Of a stretch of 64,000 nucleotides of DNA, positions 8,499-16,749 are shown piece after piece (the stretch's first letter is position 1; each line of letters opens with the position of its first letter). The notes beneath the pieces are model-generated. The model was not told where the DNA came from and did not search any database. It saw only the letters and a program-made list of their open reading frames with translations. Location of the stretch: assembly GCA_011525625.1 (NCBI GenBank), contig WYAX01000029.1, positions 225,118 through 289,117 on the forward strand. The letters are read 5' to 3'. A program made the translations under genes and the position numbers. The stretch comes from Nitrospira defluvii. Lineage in GTDB: Bacteria > Nitrospirota > Nitrospiria > Nitrospirales > Nitrospiraceae.

Positions 8499-11125
8499 GC
8501 CAGAGTGTAAACGATCTGCGGCGAGCCTTCATCCGGTACTTTGAACAGCAGGGCCATCGGGCGGTGCCGAGCGCGCCGTTGATTCCACAGGCGGATCCGA
8601 CGTTGCTGTTCACGAACGCCGGGATGAATCAATTCAAACGGGTGTTTCTGGGTGAAGAGACGCGCGCCTATCAGCGGGCCGTGACCGTGCAGAAGTGTCT
8701 GCGCGCGGGCGGCAAGCACAATGATCTCGAAAACGTCGGTTACACCAGGCGTCATCATACGTTCTTTGAAATGCTCGGCAACTTTTCCTTCGGCGACTAT
8801 TTCAAGGAAGACGCCATCCGATTCGGCTGGGAGTTTCTGACCTCGGTGGTCGGACTGTCGAAAGACCGGATGTGGATCACGATCTTTCGCGAAGACGACG
8901 AAGCCGATCGGCTGTGGCGAAAGATCGGTGTCTCTCCAAACCGGATCGTGCGTTGTGGCGAAAAGGATAACTTCTGGCAGATGGCCGATACGGGTCCCTG
9001 TGGGCCTTGTTCGGAATTGCACTTCGACCAGGGCCCGTCGGTGCCGGGCGACGACACGCCGAACGGTGAAGGGGATCGGGTCATTGAGATCTGGAATCTG
9101 GTGTTCATGCAATTCAATCGCGATAGCGCGGGGACGCTCAATCCTCTCCCCAAGCCGAGTATCGATACCGGCATGGGGCTGGAGCGCCTCACGGCGGTCG
9201 CACAGGGCCGGCTCAGCAATTACGACAGTGATTTGTTCGCGCCGTTGTTGGCCGCAATCGGGCGGCGAGCCGGTGCCGAGTATGGCGCGATGGAACAGGC
9301 GGATCGTTCCATGCGGGTTATTGCCGACCACCTTCGGGCGATTACCTTTTTGATGGCGGACGGCGTGTTACCGTCGAATGAAGGGCGGGGATACGTGCTG
9401 CGTCGAATCCTCCGGCGCGCGGCCCGGCACGGCCGGTTGCTCGGCATCACCGAGCCATTCCTGCATGAGCTGACGGCGACGGTCGTGGACCACATGGGTG
9501 AGGCCTATCACGAACTGCGGCCTGCGGCCGGGACGGTGGCCGAAGCGACGCGCGGCGAAGAAGAGCGGTTTATCGCCACACTCGATCAAGGGTTGCCGAT
9601 CCTGAACGACCTGCTCTCGAAGGTGAAGACGTCGGGGCAACAGGTGTTGCAAGGGGCGGAGATTTTTAAGCTCTACGACACGTATGGGTTTCCGATGGAC
9701 CTCATCGCAGAAGCCTGCCGTGAGCAAGGGGTGGCCCTCGACGAAACCGGATTTGAAGCGGCCATCGAAGAGCAGCGGACACGCGCCAGAAAGACGGGGG
9801 GCTTCGAGAGTGAGACGGCGAGGCCGGTCCTCAGCGACGTGGCCGCGCGTGTCGGAACCACCTCCTTTGTCGGTTACGAGCGGTTGGATTCAGAGGGCGT
9901 GGTGCAGGCACTCCTTCAGGGTGATCGCCTGATCAAGGAAGCCCGCGAGGGCGACGATATTGAAATCGTGCTCGATGTCACGCCCTTTTATGCGGAGGGT
10001 GGCGGACAGGCCGGCGACCAGGGTGTTTTGACCGGCCCCGACGGGCGAGTGGAGATCCGTGAAACCACCAGACCGGTCCCGACGTTGATCGTCCATAAGG
10101 GCGTGGTGATATCAGGGTCCATTCGTGAAGGCGAACGGCTCCAGCTTTCTGTGAATCCTCGCACCAGGCAGGCTGCGGCGCGTAACCATACGGCCACGCA
10201 TTTGGTGCATGCCGCGCTACGCGATCTCCTCGGTCCGCACGTCAAGCAGTATGGTTCACTGGTGGCGCCGAACCGCCTGCGCTTCGATTTTGCCCACTTC
10301 CGTCCTCTCTCCTCCCGCGATATCGACGAGATCGAGTCGATCGTCAATGAACAAGTCCGTCAGGATCGGCCGGTACAGACGGATGTGATGGGTGTGCAGG
10401 ATGCCGTAGCCGGCGGGGCCTTGGCGTTTTTTGGCGATAAGTATGGCGACCGGGTGAGGGTGGTGCAGATCGACACCTTCAGCAAGGAATTGTGCGGAGG
10501 CACCCATTGCCGGCGTACGGGCGAAATCGGATTGTTCCGGATCGTCTCAGAATCCGGAGTGGCGGCCGGGGTGCGGCGGATCGAGTGTTTGACCGGGAGC
10601 GGGGCATTGGATTCCCTCAAACGCCTGGAAGCAGATGTGCGGGAGCTGTCCGATCTTCTCAAGGTCGCACCGAATGAAGTCGTCGCGCGCACCAGGAAGT
10701 TGAGCGAACAGTTAAAAGACAAGGAGCGGGAACTGGCAGAGGTGAAGCTGAAGATGGCAAGTACCTCGTCCGGCGACGCGCAGGCGCGCGAAATCAAGGG
10801 CGTGCAAGTGCACGCGCAGCGTACGGATGGCCTCGATGTGAACGGCATGCGGGCGCTCGCCGATCAATTGCGCGACAAACTCCGGAGCGGCGTGGTCGCT
10901 CTTGGCGCGGCCAACGACGGCAAGGTGTCGTTGCTGGTGGTGGTGACCAAGGATCTGGTGGGCCGTCTCAAGGCAGGCGAATTGATCAAGGGGATGGCGG
11001 TCGAAGTCGGCGGCACCGGCGGCGGTCGTCCCGAGATGGCGCAGGCCGGTGGGAAAAATCCCGAAGGGCTGAATACGGCGCTCGAAAAAGTTTTTGGGTT
11101 GGTCCAAAAGGCCTTGGAAGGGTAA
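8495..11125 (+). CDS. alaS: Alanyl-tRNA synthetase
   Basis: The 876-residue protein has all AlaRS parts: class II catalytic domain (from FIRYFEQQGH), anticodon/tRNA recognition domain, editing domain with zinc ligands His565 and His569 (HTATH) and Cys667/His671 (CGGTH), and C-terminal C-Ala domain with an oligomerisation coiled coil near residues 710-750. It charges tRNA-Ala and clears mischarged Ser/Gly. The recA-recX-alaS order is common. The start overlaps the recX stop. Confidence 0.97.
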   Translation: MSQSVNDLRRAFIRYFEQQGHRAVPSAPLIPQADPTLLFTNAGMNQFKRVFLGEETRAYQRAVTVQKCLRAGGKHNDLENVGYTRRHHTFFEMLGNFSFGDYFKEDAIRFGWEFLTSVVGLSKDRMWITIFREDDEADRLWRKIGVSPNRIVRCGEKDNFWQMADTGPCGPCSELHFDQGPSVPGDDTPNGEGDRVIEIWNLVFMQFNRDSAGTLNPLPKPSIDTGMGLERLTAVAQGRLSNYDSDLFAPLLAAIGRRAGAEYGAMEQADRSMRVIADHLRAITFLMADGVLPSNEGRGYVLRRILRRAARHGRLLGITEPFLHELTATVVDHMGEAYHELRPAAGTVAEATRGEEERFIATLDQGLPILNDLLSKVKTSGQQVLQGAEIFKLYDTYGFPMDLIAEACREQGVALDETGFEAAIEEQRTRARKTGGFESETARPVLSDVAARVGTTSFVGYERLDSEGVVQALLQGDRLIKEAREGDDIEIVLDVTPFYAEGGGQAGDQGVLTGPDGRVEIRETTRPVPTLIVHKGVVISGSIREGERLQLSVNPRTRQAAARNHTATHLVHAALRDLLGPHVKQYGSLVAPNRLRFDFAHFRPLSSRDIDEIESIVNEQVRQDRPVQTDVMGVQDAVAGGALAFFGDKYGDRVRVVQIDTFSKELCGGTHCRRTGEIGLFRIVSESGVAAGVRRIECLTGSGALDSLKRLEADVRELSDLLKVAPNEVVARTRKLSEQLKDKERELAEVKLKMASTSSGDAQAREIKGVQVHAQRTDGLDVNGMRALADQLRDKLRSGVVALGAANDGKVSLLVVVTKDLVGRLKAGELIKGMAVEVGGTGGGRPEMAQAGGKNPEGLNTALEKVFGLVQKALEG

Positions 11126-11129
11126 ACTG

Positions 11130-11741
11130 ATGAAAGGCCAGCGGATTCTTGCGATCGATCACGGCTCGAAACGGATCGGTTTTGCGCTGAGCGATGAGCT
11201 CGGGTGGACGGCCCAACCGTTGGAGACGTTTTACCGCCGCAATCCCGAGGCCGACATCCGACATATTCAGGAGCTCGTGCGCGAGCACGAGGTCGGCCGG
11301 GTGCTGGTCGGCCTGCCGCTTCGGTTGGACGGCGAAAGCGGTCCGGCAGCCAAAGTGGTCGAGGAATTTATCCAGTTGCTCGAACCGGCCTTGTCGGTCC
11401 CGGTGGTGACCTGGGATGAACGGATGACGACCTGTGCGGCGGAGGACCTCTTGATTGCCGCCGATGTCGGGCGTCGGAAGCGGAAAGGCATCGTCGACCG
11501 AATCGCCGCGGCCATTTTGCTCCAGAGTTACCTCGCGAGTTTGGAGAAGCCGTCGTCGCACCCGGAGCAGGGTGTGGGTGACTCACAACACGACGATCCC
11601 TGGTCTTTTGACGAACCACGAGTCGATGATGCAGAGAAGATTGATTGCGTGTCTGGCACTGGCGGCTGTGATGCTCCTGAGCATCTTGGGGTATCTGATG
11701 CTGCACTGGGCTCAGAGTCCGGTCGCCGGCGGGCTTCCTAA
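11130..11741 (+). CDS. ruvX: Putative pre-16S rRNA nuclease (YqgF/RuvX family) with C-terminal extension
   Basis: The YqgF fold is clear: ILAIDHGSKRIGFALSD at the start, VLVGLPLRLDGESG, VTWDERMTT and a final D (KGIVDRIAAAILLQSYL). These supply the acidic RNase H-like site that matures 16S rRNA 5' ends. It starts 4 bp after alaS with GGAAGG upstream. The family normally stops near residue 140-145, but this frame runs on for about 60 more residues (acidic, low complexity), overlapping mltG by 116 bp in another frame. The tail may be read-through of a lost stop codon rather than a functional domain. Confidence 0.88.
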   Translation: MKGQRILAIDHGSKRIGFALSDELGWTAQPLETFYRRNPEADIRHIQELVREHEVGRVLVGLPLRLDGESGPAAKVVEEFIQLLEPALSVPVVTWDERMTTCAAEDLLIAADVGRRKRKGIVDRIAAAILLQSYLASLEKPSSHPEQGVGDSQHDDPWSFDEPRVDDAEKIDCVSGTGGCDAPEHLGVSDAALGSESGRRRAS

Positions 11742-12678
11742 GCCCCCCTCTCAAATTGTCGTTGTTCCAGACGGCAGTACCTTTCAGCAAGTCGCGGGCA
11801 TCTTATACGGCGAGCACCTGATTCGTAGTCGGTGGGCATTCCTCCTCCTCGGCAAAACCGGGGATATTGATCGAAAAATTCGCCCCGGCGAATACGAGTT
11901 AGATGGAAGCATGTCCTCGCAGGCGATCCTGGCGAAGCTGTTGGCCGGTCGAGTCGTGTTGCATCCGGTCACAATTCCTGAAGGATACAATTTGTCGCAG
12001 ATCGCCGAGGTGTTTGCGGCACAGCAAGTCACCGACGTCCAGGAGTTCTCAAAGCTGGTGCGCGATCGCACGTTTATCGCGACGCTGGGGATTGAAGCGG
12101 ACTCGTTGGAAGGGTACTTGTTTCCGGAGACGTATTCATTTCCTCGCCAGGCCAAGGCCCGTGATGTCATCAAGGCCATGGTCGACGGTCTCCATCGCGT
12201 ATGGAGCGCCGAGTTGCAGGAACAAGCCACGCGCATGAAGTTGTCTCTGCATCAGGTATTGACGCTCGCGTCCGTCATCGAAAAAGAGACCGGCTCGAAG
12301 GAAGAGCGTGAACTGATTGCGGCGGTCTTTCACAACCGATTGCGAAAGAAGATTCCCCTGCAGAGCGATCCGACGGTCATCTACGGGCTGCCGGCGTTTG
12401 ACGGCAATATTCATAAACGCGACCTGTCTGTCATAAGCCCCTACAATACCTATCGCGTGCAGGGACTTCCGCCGGGACCGATCGCCAGCCCTGGGGCCCA
12501 CTCGCTCCGTGCGGCATTGTTCCCGGCTCAGGCGTCGTATCTCTATTTTGTGTCGCGCAACGACGGCACCCATCAATTTTCTTCCACGCTGGCCGAACAT
12601 AATCAAGCTGTGGAGAAGTATCAGAAGCAGCCCTTCCGGAAGCGCACCAGAGGAAGCCTCGCTGTTCACGGTGCGTGA
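11626..12678 (+). CDS. mltG: Endolytic murein transglycosylase MltG
   Basis: The 350-residue protein has an N-terminal membrane anchor (LIACLALAAVMLLSILGYLM), a LysM-like segment and the YceG catalytic domain. Glu219 in LASVIEKETG is the predicted catalytic acid, and LQSDPTVIYG and YNTYRVQGLPPGPI are the other family signatures. It cleaves nascent glycan strands in the periplasm to set their length. The start is one of two adjacent ATGs at 11626/11629 with only a weak Shine-Dalgarno. It overlaps the 3' end of ruvX, so coupled translation is likely. Confidence 0.93.
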   Translation: MMQRRLIACLALAAVMLLSILGYLMLHWAQSPVAGGLPKPPSQIVVVPDGSTFQQVAGILYGEHLIRSRWAFLLLGKTGDIDRKIRPGEYELDGSMSSQAILAKLLAGRVVLHPVTIPEGYNLSQIAEVFAAQQVTDVQEFSKLVRDRTFIATLGIEADSLEGYLFPETYSFPRQAKARDVIKAMVDGLHRVWSAELQEQATRMKLSLHQVLTLASVIEKETGSKEERELIAAVFHNRLRKKIPLQSDPTVIYGLPAFDGNIHKRDLSVISPYNTYRVQGLPPGPIASPGAHSLRAALFPAQASYLYFVSRNDGTHQFSSTLAEHNQAVEKYQKQPFRKRTRGSLAVHGA

Positions 12679-12764
12679 CCTACCGTTGCCTGCACCTGTA
12701 CTTCGTCTCGCCTCAGTGTGATCGATCACAACAGTGAGACCGACAAGCTGAAAGGACTACGCAT

Positions 12765-13454
12765 ATGGGACTTGTGTCGTGGAATGACAATCTTCCTGGG
12801 CTGTTGGATCACACGGTGCTGCGTCCGGAGGCGACCAAGGCGGACGTGTTGCAACTGTGTGCCGAGGCGAAGGAGCAGGGATTTGTCGTCATCTTTGTGC
12901 CGCCCTGTTACGTCGATGAGGCGGTCGCGGCAGTCGCTGGAACGGCGGTGCAGGTCGGCATTCCGATCGGGTTCCCCCTCGGTGGCCACTCGACCCATAC
13001 CAAGGTGACGGAGGCGATCGAGGCGGTCGCGCATGGCGCGCAGGTGCTCGATATGGTCATCAACATCAGCCGCCTGAAATCCGGCGACTACGATTTCGTG
13101 CGGCAGGATATGGCGGCTGTCGTCCGGGCTACGCCTGGCGTCAACCACAAGGTCATTCTCGAAACCTGTTTGCTCACTCGCGAAGAAAAAATCATGGCCT
13201 GCCGCCTGGCCGTGGAGGCGGGGATGGACTATGTCAAGACGTCGACAGGGTTCAATCAGGCCGGCGCCACGGTGGAAGACGTGCGGCTGATGAAGGAGGC
13301 CGTTGCCGGACGGGCGAAAGTGAAGGCCTCCGGCGGCGTTCGAGACTGGAAGGCGACGGCTGCCTTGCTGGAGGCTGGGGCAGACCGCATCGGCACCAGC
13401 GCAAGTCTGAAGATTGTGGGCGAATGGCGCGCGGAACAGGCCACCGGTCGCTGA
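12765..13454 (+). CDS. deoC: Deoxyribose-phosphate aldolase
   Basis: This class I aldolase converts 2-deoxyribose 5-phosphate to acetaldehyde and glyceraldehyde 3-phosphate. The Schiff-base lysine lies in YVKTSTGF, the second lysine in VKASGGVR, and Asp in VLDMVINI. The 229-residue length fits. The glycine-rich stretch reads FPLGGHSTHTK, where many homologues have FPLGANTTEVK. AAAGGA lies 9 nt before the ATG. Together with deoB downstream it forms a nucleoside salvage route, though deoB seems to have its own promoter. Confidence 0.95.
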   Translation: MGLVSWNDNLPGLLDHTVLRPEATKADVLQLCAEAKEQGFVVIFVPPCYVDEAVAAVAGTAVQVGIPIGFPLGGHSTHTKVTEAIEAVAHGAQVLDMVINISRLKSGDYDFVRQDMAAVVRATPGVNHKVILETCLLTREEKIMACRLAVEAGMDYVKTSTGFNQAGATVEDVRLMKEAVAGRAKVKASGGVRDWKATAALLEAGADRIGTSASLKIVGEWRAEQATGR

Positions 13455-13511
13455 GCTGCCTTGCGAGTTGTCCTCGGACATGTGCTGCATTGACGGGACG
13501 GTGAGATTGGC

Positions 13512-13539
13512 TTGCTCGTTCCGATGGATTTGATATAGT
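13512..13539 (+). promoter_or_regulatory. Putative deoB promoter, possibly giving a leaderless mRNA
   Basis: TTGCTC (13512-13517), a 16-bp spacer and TATAGT (13534-13539) preceded by TG form an extended -10 promoter. The -10 ends 6 nt before the first deoB ATG (13546), so the expected start point coincides with the start codon. Confidence 0.45.
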
Positions 13540-13545
13540 GCCTCG

Positions 13546-14700
13546 ATGATGACTCGAATCGTGCTGTTGGTGTTGGATGGCTGCGGCATCGGATCACTGC
13601 CCGATGCAGAATCGTACGGTGATGCCGGATGCAATACGCTGCAGCGGCTGGCCGCCATTTCCAAGGGACTCACCCTTCCGAATCTTGAACAGCTCGGCCT
13701 CGGTCTCCTTGGCCAATTCCAAGGCATTCGCCCCATGACCCAGCCTGAGGGGTGCTATGGGATGCTGGGGTTTTCGACCAAGGGTAAGCACTCGCTCGCC
13801 GGACATTGGGAACTAGCCGGCTACGTGATCGAAGACGGCCCGCCTCCATGTGAAACGTTTACGGGAGAACTGGCTTCCGGACTCGAAGCCGCATTGGGAC
13901 AAAAGACGCTGGGGAATTGTCGCACGATTCATTTGGAGCCGATCGCAGAGTTCGGCGCGCAACATCAAAAATCGGGCATGCCCATCGCGTGGATCGATAC
14001 CGCGGGGACCATCATGCTGGCCGCTCACGAGCAGGTCGTCCCGCCTGAGGAGTTGTATCGCCTGGCGCGTGAAGCGAGGCGGCGGCTCAAGGCGACCATG
14101 CCGATCGTTCGCGTGGTGGCCTATCCGTTTGCCGGGCAGCCCGGGCGATTTGCCGTCACGGAACGTCGTCGTGATTTTGCTGTGGAACCGCCGGGCCTCA
14201 CGCTCCTGGATCATTTGAGCCGCGCCAGCCAACTGGTATTCGGGGTGGGAAAAGTCGGCGATCTCTTCAGCGGACGCGGCGTCACCAGGTCGGTGCCTCT
14301 GTTTCAGGCCCATGCCGTCATGGACGAAGTTATGGGTCTGTTCAGTAAGGCGCCACGCGGCTTGATCTATGCGAATCTTCCGATCATGAGCCCTGACCTG
14401 CAGGAGACTGTATCGACGCTCCAATACGTCGATCGTCGGCTGCGTGAATTGCAGGACTGCCTCAAGGTCGGTGATGTCCTCATCATCACCGGCGATCATG
14501 GGTTCGACTGCGCCAGACCCAATCCCGGTCATTCGCGCGAGTATGTGCCCTGTCTCGTAACCGGTCCGCGCCTTGCACGGGGTGTGAACCTCGGAACCAG
14601 AACAACCGCCGCCGACCTTGCGCAGACGATCGGCGAAGCGTTAGGCGCGACGAGACTTCCTTGGGGCGACAGCTTCCTGGATGCCCTGCAGTCCCGCTAG
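13546..14700 (+). CDS. deoB: Phosphopentomutase
   Basis: This 384-residue alkaline phosphatase superfamily enzyme interconverts (deoxy)ribose 1- and 5-phosphates. The N-terminal metal site (LLVLDGCGIGSLPDA), the threonine loop (GDAGCNTLQRL) and the C-terminal metal ligands (IITGDHGFD and NPGHSREYVP) are all present. There are two adjacent ATGs at 13546/13549 and no Shine-Dalgarno, consistent with a leaderless transcript. It supplies the substrate of deoC, 91 bp upstream. Confidence 0.95.
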   Translation: MMTRIVLLVLDGCGIGSLPDAESYGDAGCNTLQRLAAISKGLTLPNLEQLGLGLLGQFQGIRPMTQPEGCYGMLGFSTKGKHSLAGHWELAGYVIEDGPPPCETFTGELASGLEAALGQKTLGNCRTIHLEPIAEFGAQHQKSGMPIAWIDTAGTIMLAAHEQVVPPEELYRLAREARRRLKATMPIVRVVAYPFAGQPGRFAVTERRRDFAVEPPGLTLLDHLSRASQLVFGVGKVGDLFSGRGVTRSVPLFQAHAVMDEVMGLFSKAPRGLIYANLPIMSPDLQETVSTLQYVDRRLRELQDCLKVGDVLIITGDHGFDCARPNPGHSREYVPCLVTGPRLARGVNLGTRTTAADLAQTIGEALGATRLPWGDSFLDALQSR

Positions 14701-15019
14701 CGGGCATATCCAACTTACTCAGCCAGTCTGTGCCTTCGACAGCTACTCACGACCTGTGTGGTCGATCACGGCCGCTTCACATACTTTCCACTCCAGAACG
14801 ACGAGGGTTGTCTGACGGTCGTGTCCTATGCCGAGCGCAATCCCTGATGGGCTCCTTTCGTGACGCGAGGGGACGACTCGTCGTGGCTTGGTGTTGGACA
14901 AGCGGCCACATGATTCGGATTGGGGCCGGCGGAGCCGTCATACTTCCTTCGTCATCCATTGCGAGTTAGGATCGAAGTGATGGTAACAGTATGAGAATTC
15001 TAGCCCTCGTAGAGCACCG
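14701..15019. other. Intergenic stretch after deoB
   Basis: No supported gene is seen. Open frames here on both strands lack ribosome binding sites and resemble no family. A 12-bp palindrome CCCGCTAGCGGG (14694-14705) spans the deoB stop but has no T-run. The composition becomes less GC-rich toward 15000, as expected of an accessory patch. Confidence 0.45.
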
Positions 15020-15259
15020 ATGGACGCGCGAATGAAATTTCAAATGGTCATCCCTGCTCTAATAGCTGGTTCGCTTATCTGTATCTACGGAAGTTATCGA
15101 AGGTGGAAATGGTTAGTCGATCCGCCAGAACATCTGGCGTTGGTTTATTCTCAATCACTCCTTAAAGTGTTGTTCGGCAGTGTATTCGTGCGCAACTTTA
15201 CAATGATTGTGGGATGGTTGGTGCTCGCTTACGCGGTTGCGCTTCTTTTAACGGAATGA
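15020..15259 (+). CDS. Small membrane protein, 79 aa
   Basis: Two hydrophobic segments (VIPALIAGSLICIYGSY and MIVGWLVLAYAVALLL) flank a polar loop, a hairpin topology with both ends probably cytoplasmic. The start at 15020 has no strong ribosome binding site; an ATG at 15032 (MKFQ) is an alternative. Codon use is more AT-rich than in neighbours, which fits an acquired gene. No family recognised. Confidence 0.45.
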   Translation: MDARMKFQMVIPALIAGSLICIYGSYRRWKWLVDPPEHLALVYSQSLLKVLFGSVFVRNFTMIVGWLVLAYAVALLLTE

Positions 15260-15323
15260 AAAGCAGATGATCTGACCGGGAAAGAAAGTGGTCAGGCCTA
15301 GTTGATGCGAATGCGAAAGTGCG

Positions 15324-15524
15324 TTAGCGTTTTGTTGTGGGCAAGCGGCGGGAGCGTTGCGTGTGGTGGGCAAATTCCAGCGCGGCTTCCAGGCAAATGG
15401 CGCGGGCGTTCAGATCTTCAATGTGAGACTGCTGCTTGGCGACCGTGGCGTTCAGTTGTTCCACTTTGTCGTTCGGCTTGATGGTGTTGGCGAGGGCATC
15501 CCACACACGCTCAGTGAGTCCCAT
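15324..15524 (-). CDS. Small coiled-coil protein, 66 aa (partner of 15511-15807)
   Basis: The chosen ATG at 15524 gives MGLTERVWDALANTIKPNDK followed by a heptad-like helix (VEQLNATVAKQQSHIEDLNA) and a basic tail. It overlaps the 3' end of the upstream ribbon-helix-helix-like gene by 14 bp, so the two are translationally coupled. The pair is organised like a mobile-element accessory or toxin-antitoxin cassette, but no toxin fold is recognised. Confidence 0.55.
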   Translation of the reverse strand: MGLTERVWDALANTIKPNDKVEQLNATVAKQQSHIEDLNARAICLEAALEFAHHTQRSRRLPTTKR

Positions 15525-15807
15525 CGTCGTCCTTTCTTGCGGGCTTGGCGAGCGCCAGCATGCGCGCTTCCGACTCCGCCACGAGGGCGAGGGTTTTGTC
15601 GATGGCGCGAAGGGTTTTCTTCGTCTCCCGGATGACTTGCTTGGCCATGTGATCCAACAGCGTGGGATCATCGGCTGGAACGTACCGCTCGCCCCCTTCT
15701 CGAAGCAGCTCCGCCATGGTGAGATTGGCGGCTTTCGCCTTCTGTGCGAGACGGCGTTTCTGGCTGGGGCTCATGAGGATGGGGACTTGGACCATCGTAG
15801 ATGGCAT
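15511..15807 (-). CDS. Putative ribbon-helix-helix DNA-binding protein, 98 aa
   Basis: The N-terminus reads TMVQVPILMSPSQKRRLAQK followed by AKAANLTMAELLREGGERY, the beta-strand/helix/helix pattern of MetJ/Arc/CopG-type regulators. The rest is helical and charged. GGGAGG precedes the ATG at 15807. A perfect 7-bp inverted repeat (15826-15844) lies just upstream, as expected for autoregulation. The gene overlaps a 66-residue coiled-coil gene. A DNA-binding role is inferred from the fold prediction. Confidence 0.6.
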   Translation of the reverse strand: MPSTMVQVPILMSPSQKRRLAQKAKAANLTMAELLREGGERYVPADDPTLLDHMAKQVIRETKKTLRAIDKTLALVAESEARMLALAKPARKDDDGTH

Positions 15808-15825
15808 GGTGCCTCCCTCGGCGTG

Positions 15826-15844
15826 GATATATAGGCCATATATC
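15826..15844. promoter_or_regulatory. Palindromic operator candidate GATATAT-N5-ATATATC
   Basis: Perfect 7-bp arms GATATAT and ATATATC flank AGGCC, 19 bp upstream of the RHH-type gene start. The AT-rich arms stand out in GC-rich surroundings, and on the minus strand they contain -10-like TATATA. The spacing suits a dimeric ribbon-helix-helix repressor. Confidence 0.5.
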
Positions 15845-16045
15845 TCACGGGACCGAATGTGCTGTCGATGCGCCCCATTTTCTCGCTCGTGTTGTCATGC
15901 ATGCCGAATGCCTTCATCTTGCCGCACGACCCCCGGATGGCGTATACGTACGATGCGTTTGAGAGCGACTATCTGAGGAAAGACATGAGACGGTTGACTC
16001 CCTCTTGCGTGACTGCCGGTGAAGTCGTGATCAAGAAAGGATCGT

Positions 16046-16510
16046 ATGGTGTCGATTGACGAGAAGCTCAGCAACCTCGGTCTCACCCTTCCGCCTCCGC
16101 CGAAACCGGTCGCGAGTTATGTGCCGGCTGTGCTTGCCGGTGACCTGCTGTACCTGAGCGGCATCTTGCCGTTTCGCGACGGGCAGGTGGCCATCACAGG
16201 CAAGCTGGGACAGGATGTGACGGTTGAGCGGGGAGCCGAAGCGGCGAGGCTGGCGCTCCTGAACGCTTTGGCAGTCGTGAAACAGGAACTCGGTTCGCTG
16301 GACCGTGTGCAGCGCATTGTGCGAGTCGTGGGGCATGTGGCGTCGGCCAGCGGATTTGTGCAACAGCCGGCTGTGATCAATGGAGCGTCCGATTTGCTGG
16401 TGCAAATTTTCGGTGAAGCGGGACGCCACGCGCGAGTAGCGCTCGGGGCGGCTGAGCTGCCGCTTCATGCCGCCATCGAACTTGAACTGCTGGTGCAAGT
16501 CAGAGCCTGA
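16046..16510 (+). CDS. RidA/YjgF-like protein
   Basis: The 154-residue protein matches the RidA superfamily subgroup of about 150 residues: LLYLSGILPFRDGQ, then RLALLNALAVVKQELGSLDR, then GRHARVALGAAELPLHAAIELE. Family trimers hydrolyse reactive enamine/imine intermediates. The arginine that binds the substrate carboxylate in true RidA lies in a C-terminal R-V/S pattern; here the R-V-A-L-G-A-A-E-L-P version suggests a different substrate. AAGGA precedes the ATG. It stands alone. Confidence 0.8.
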   Translation: MVSIDEKLSNLGLTLPPPPKPVASYVPAVLAGDLLYLSGILPFRDGQVAITGKLGQDVTVERGAEAARLALLNALAVVKQELGSLDRVQRIVRVVGHVASASGFVQQPAVINGASDLLVQIFGEAGRHARVALGAAELPLHAAIELELLVQVRA

Positions 16511-16552
16511 CGCAGCCATGCTCCCGTGTCCGTCTCGCCGTCTCCGCCTGCC

Positions 16553-16582
16553 TTGACATCAAAAAAAACCGCTTGTTATAGT
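16553..16582 (+). promoter_or_regulatory. Strong sigma70-like promoter with A8 tract in the spacer
   Basis: A perfect -35 TTGACA (16553-16558) is followed by an 18-bp spacer and an extended -10 TGTTATAGT (TATAGT 16577-16582). The spacer contains eight consecutive A (16561-16568). The expected start point is near 16589, giving a leader of about 160 nt for the IPT/TIG gene; the leader contains a run of seven C (16610-16616). Confidence 0.7.
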
Positions 16583-16749
16583 CCCGAAGTCCCCTGGTTT
16601 GATGCCACACCCCCCCATCCGGCTTCGTTGCCTCAGTTGCGTGGGGTTTTGTGCCACGTTCGGGGCGTTCATCTGGCGTACCATCATGTCATCCTCACGA
16701 GGGCTGCACGTCGAGCTCAGTTAGAGGGTATCGGCAGGGAGTGAATCCC

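Noticed and set aside
14694..14705. Palindrome CCCGCTAGCGGG at the deoB stop as a terminator
   Set aside because: No loop of workable size and no T-run; probably chance or a weak 3' structure.
14661..14969. 102-residue frame overlapping the deoB 3' end
   Set aside because: No ribosome binding site, no recognisable domain, and starts inside deoB.
15859..16059. 66-residue frame between the RHH gene and the RidA-like gene
   Set aside because: No ribosome binding site and overlaps the RidA-like start; no family resemblance.
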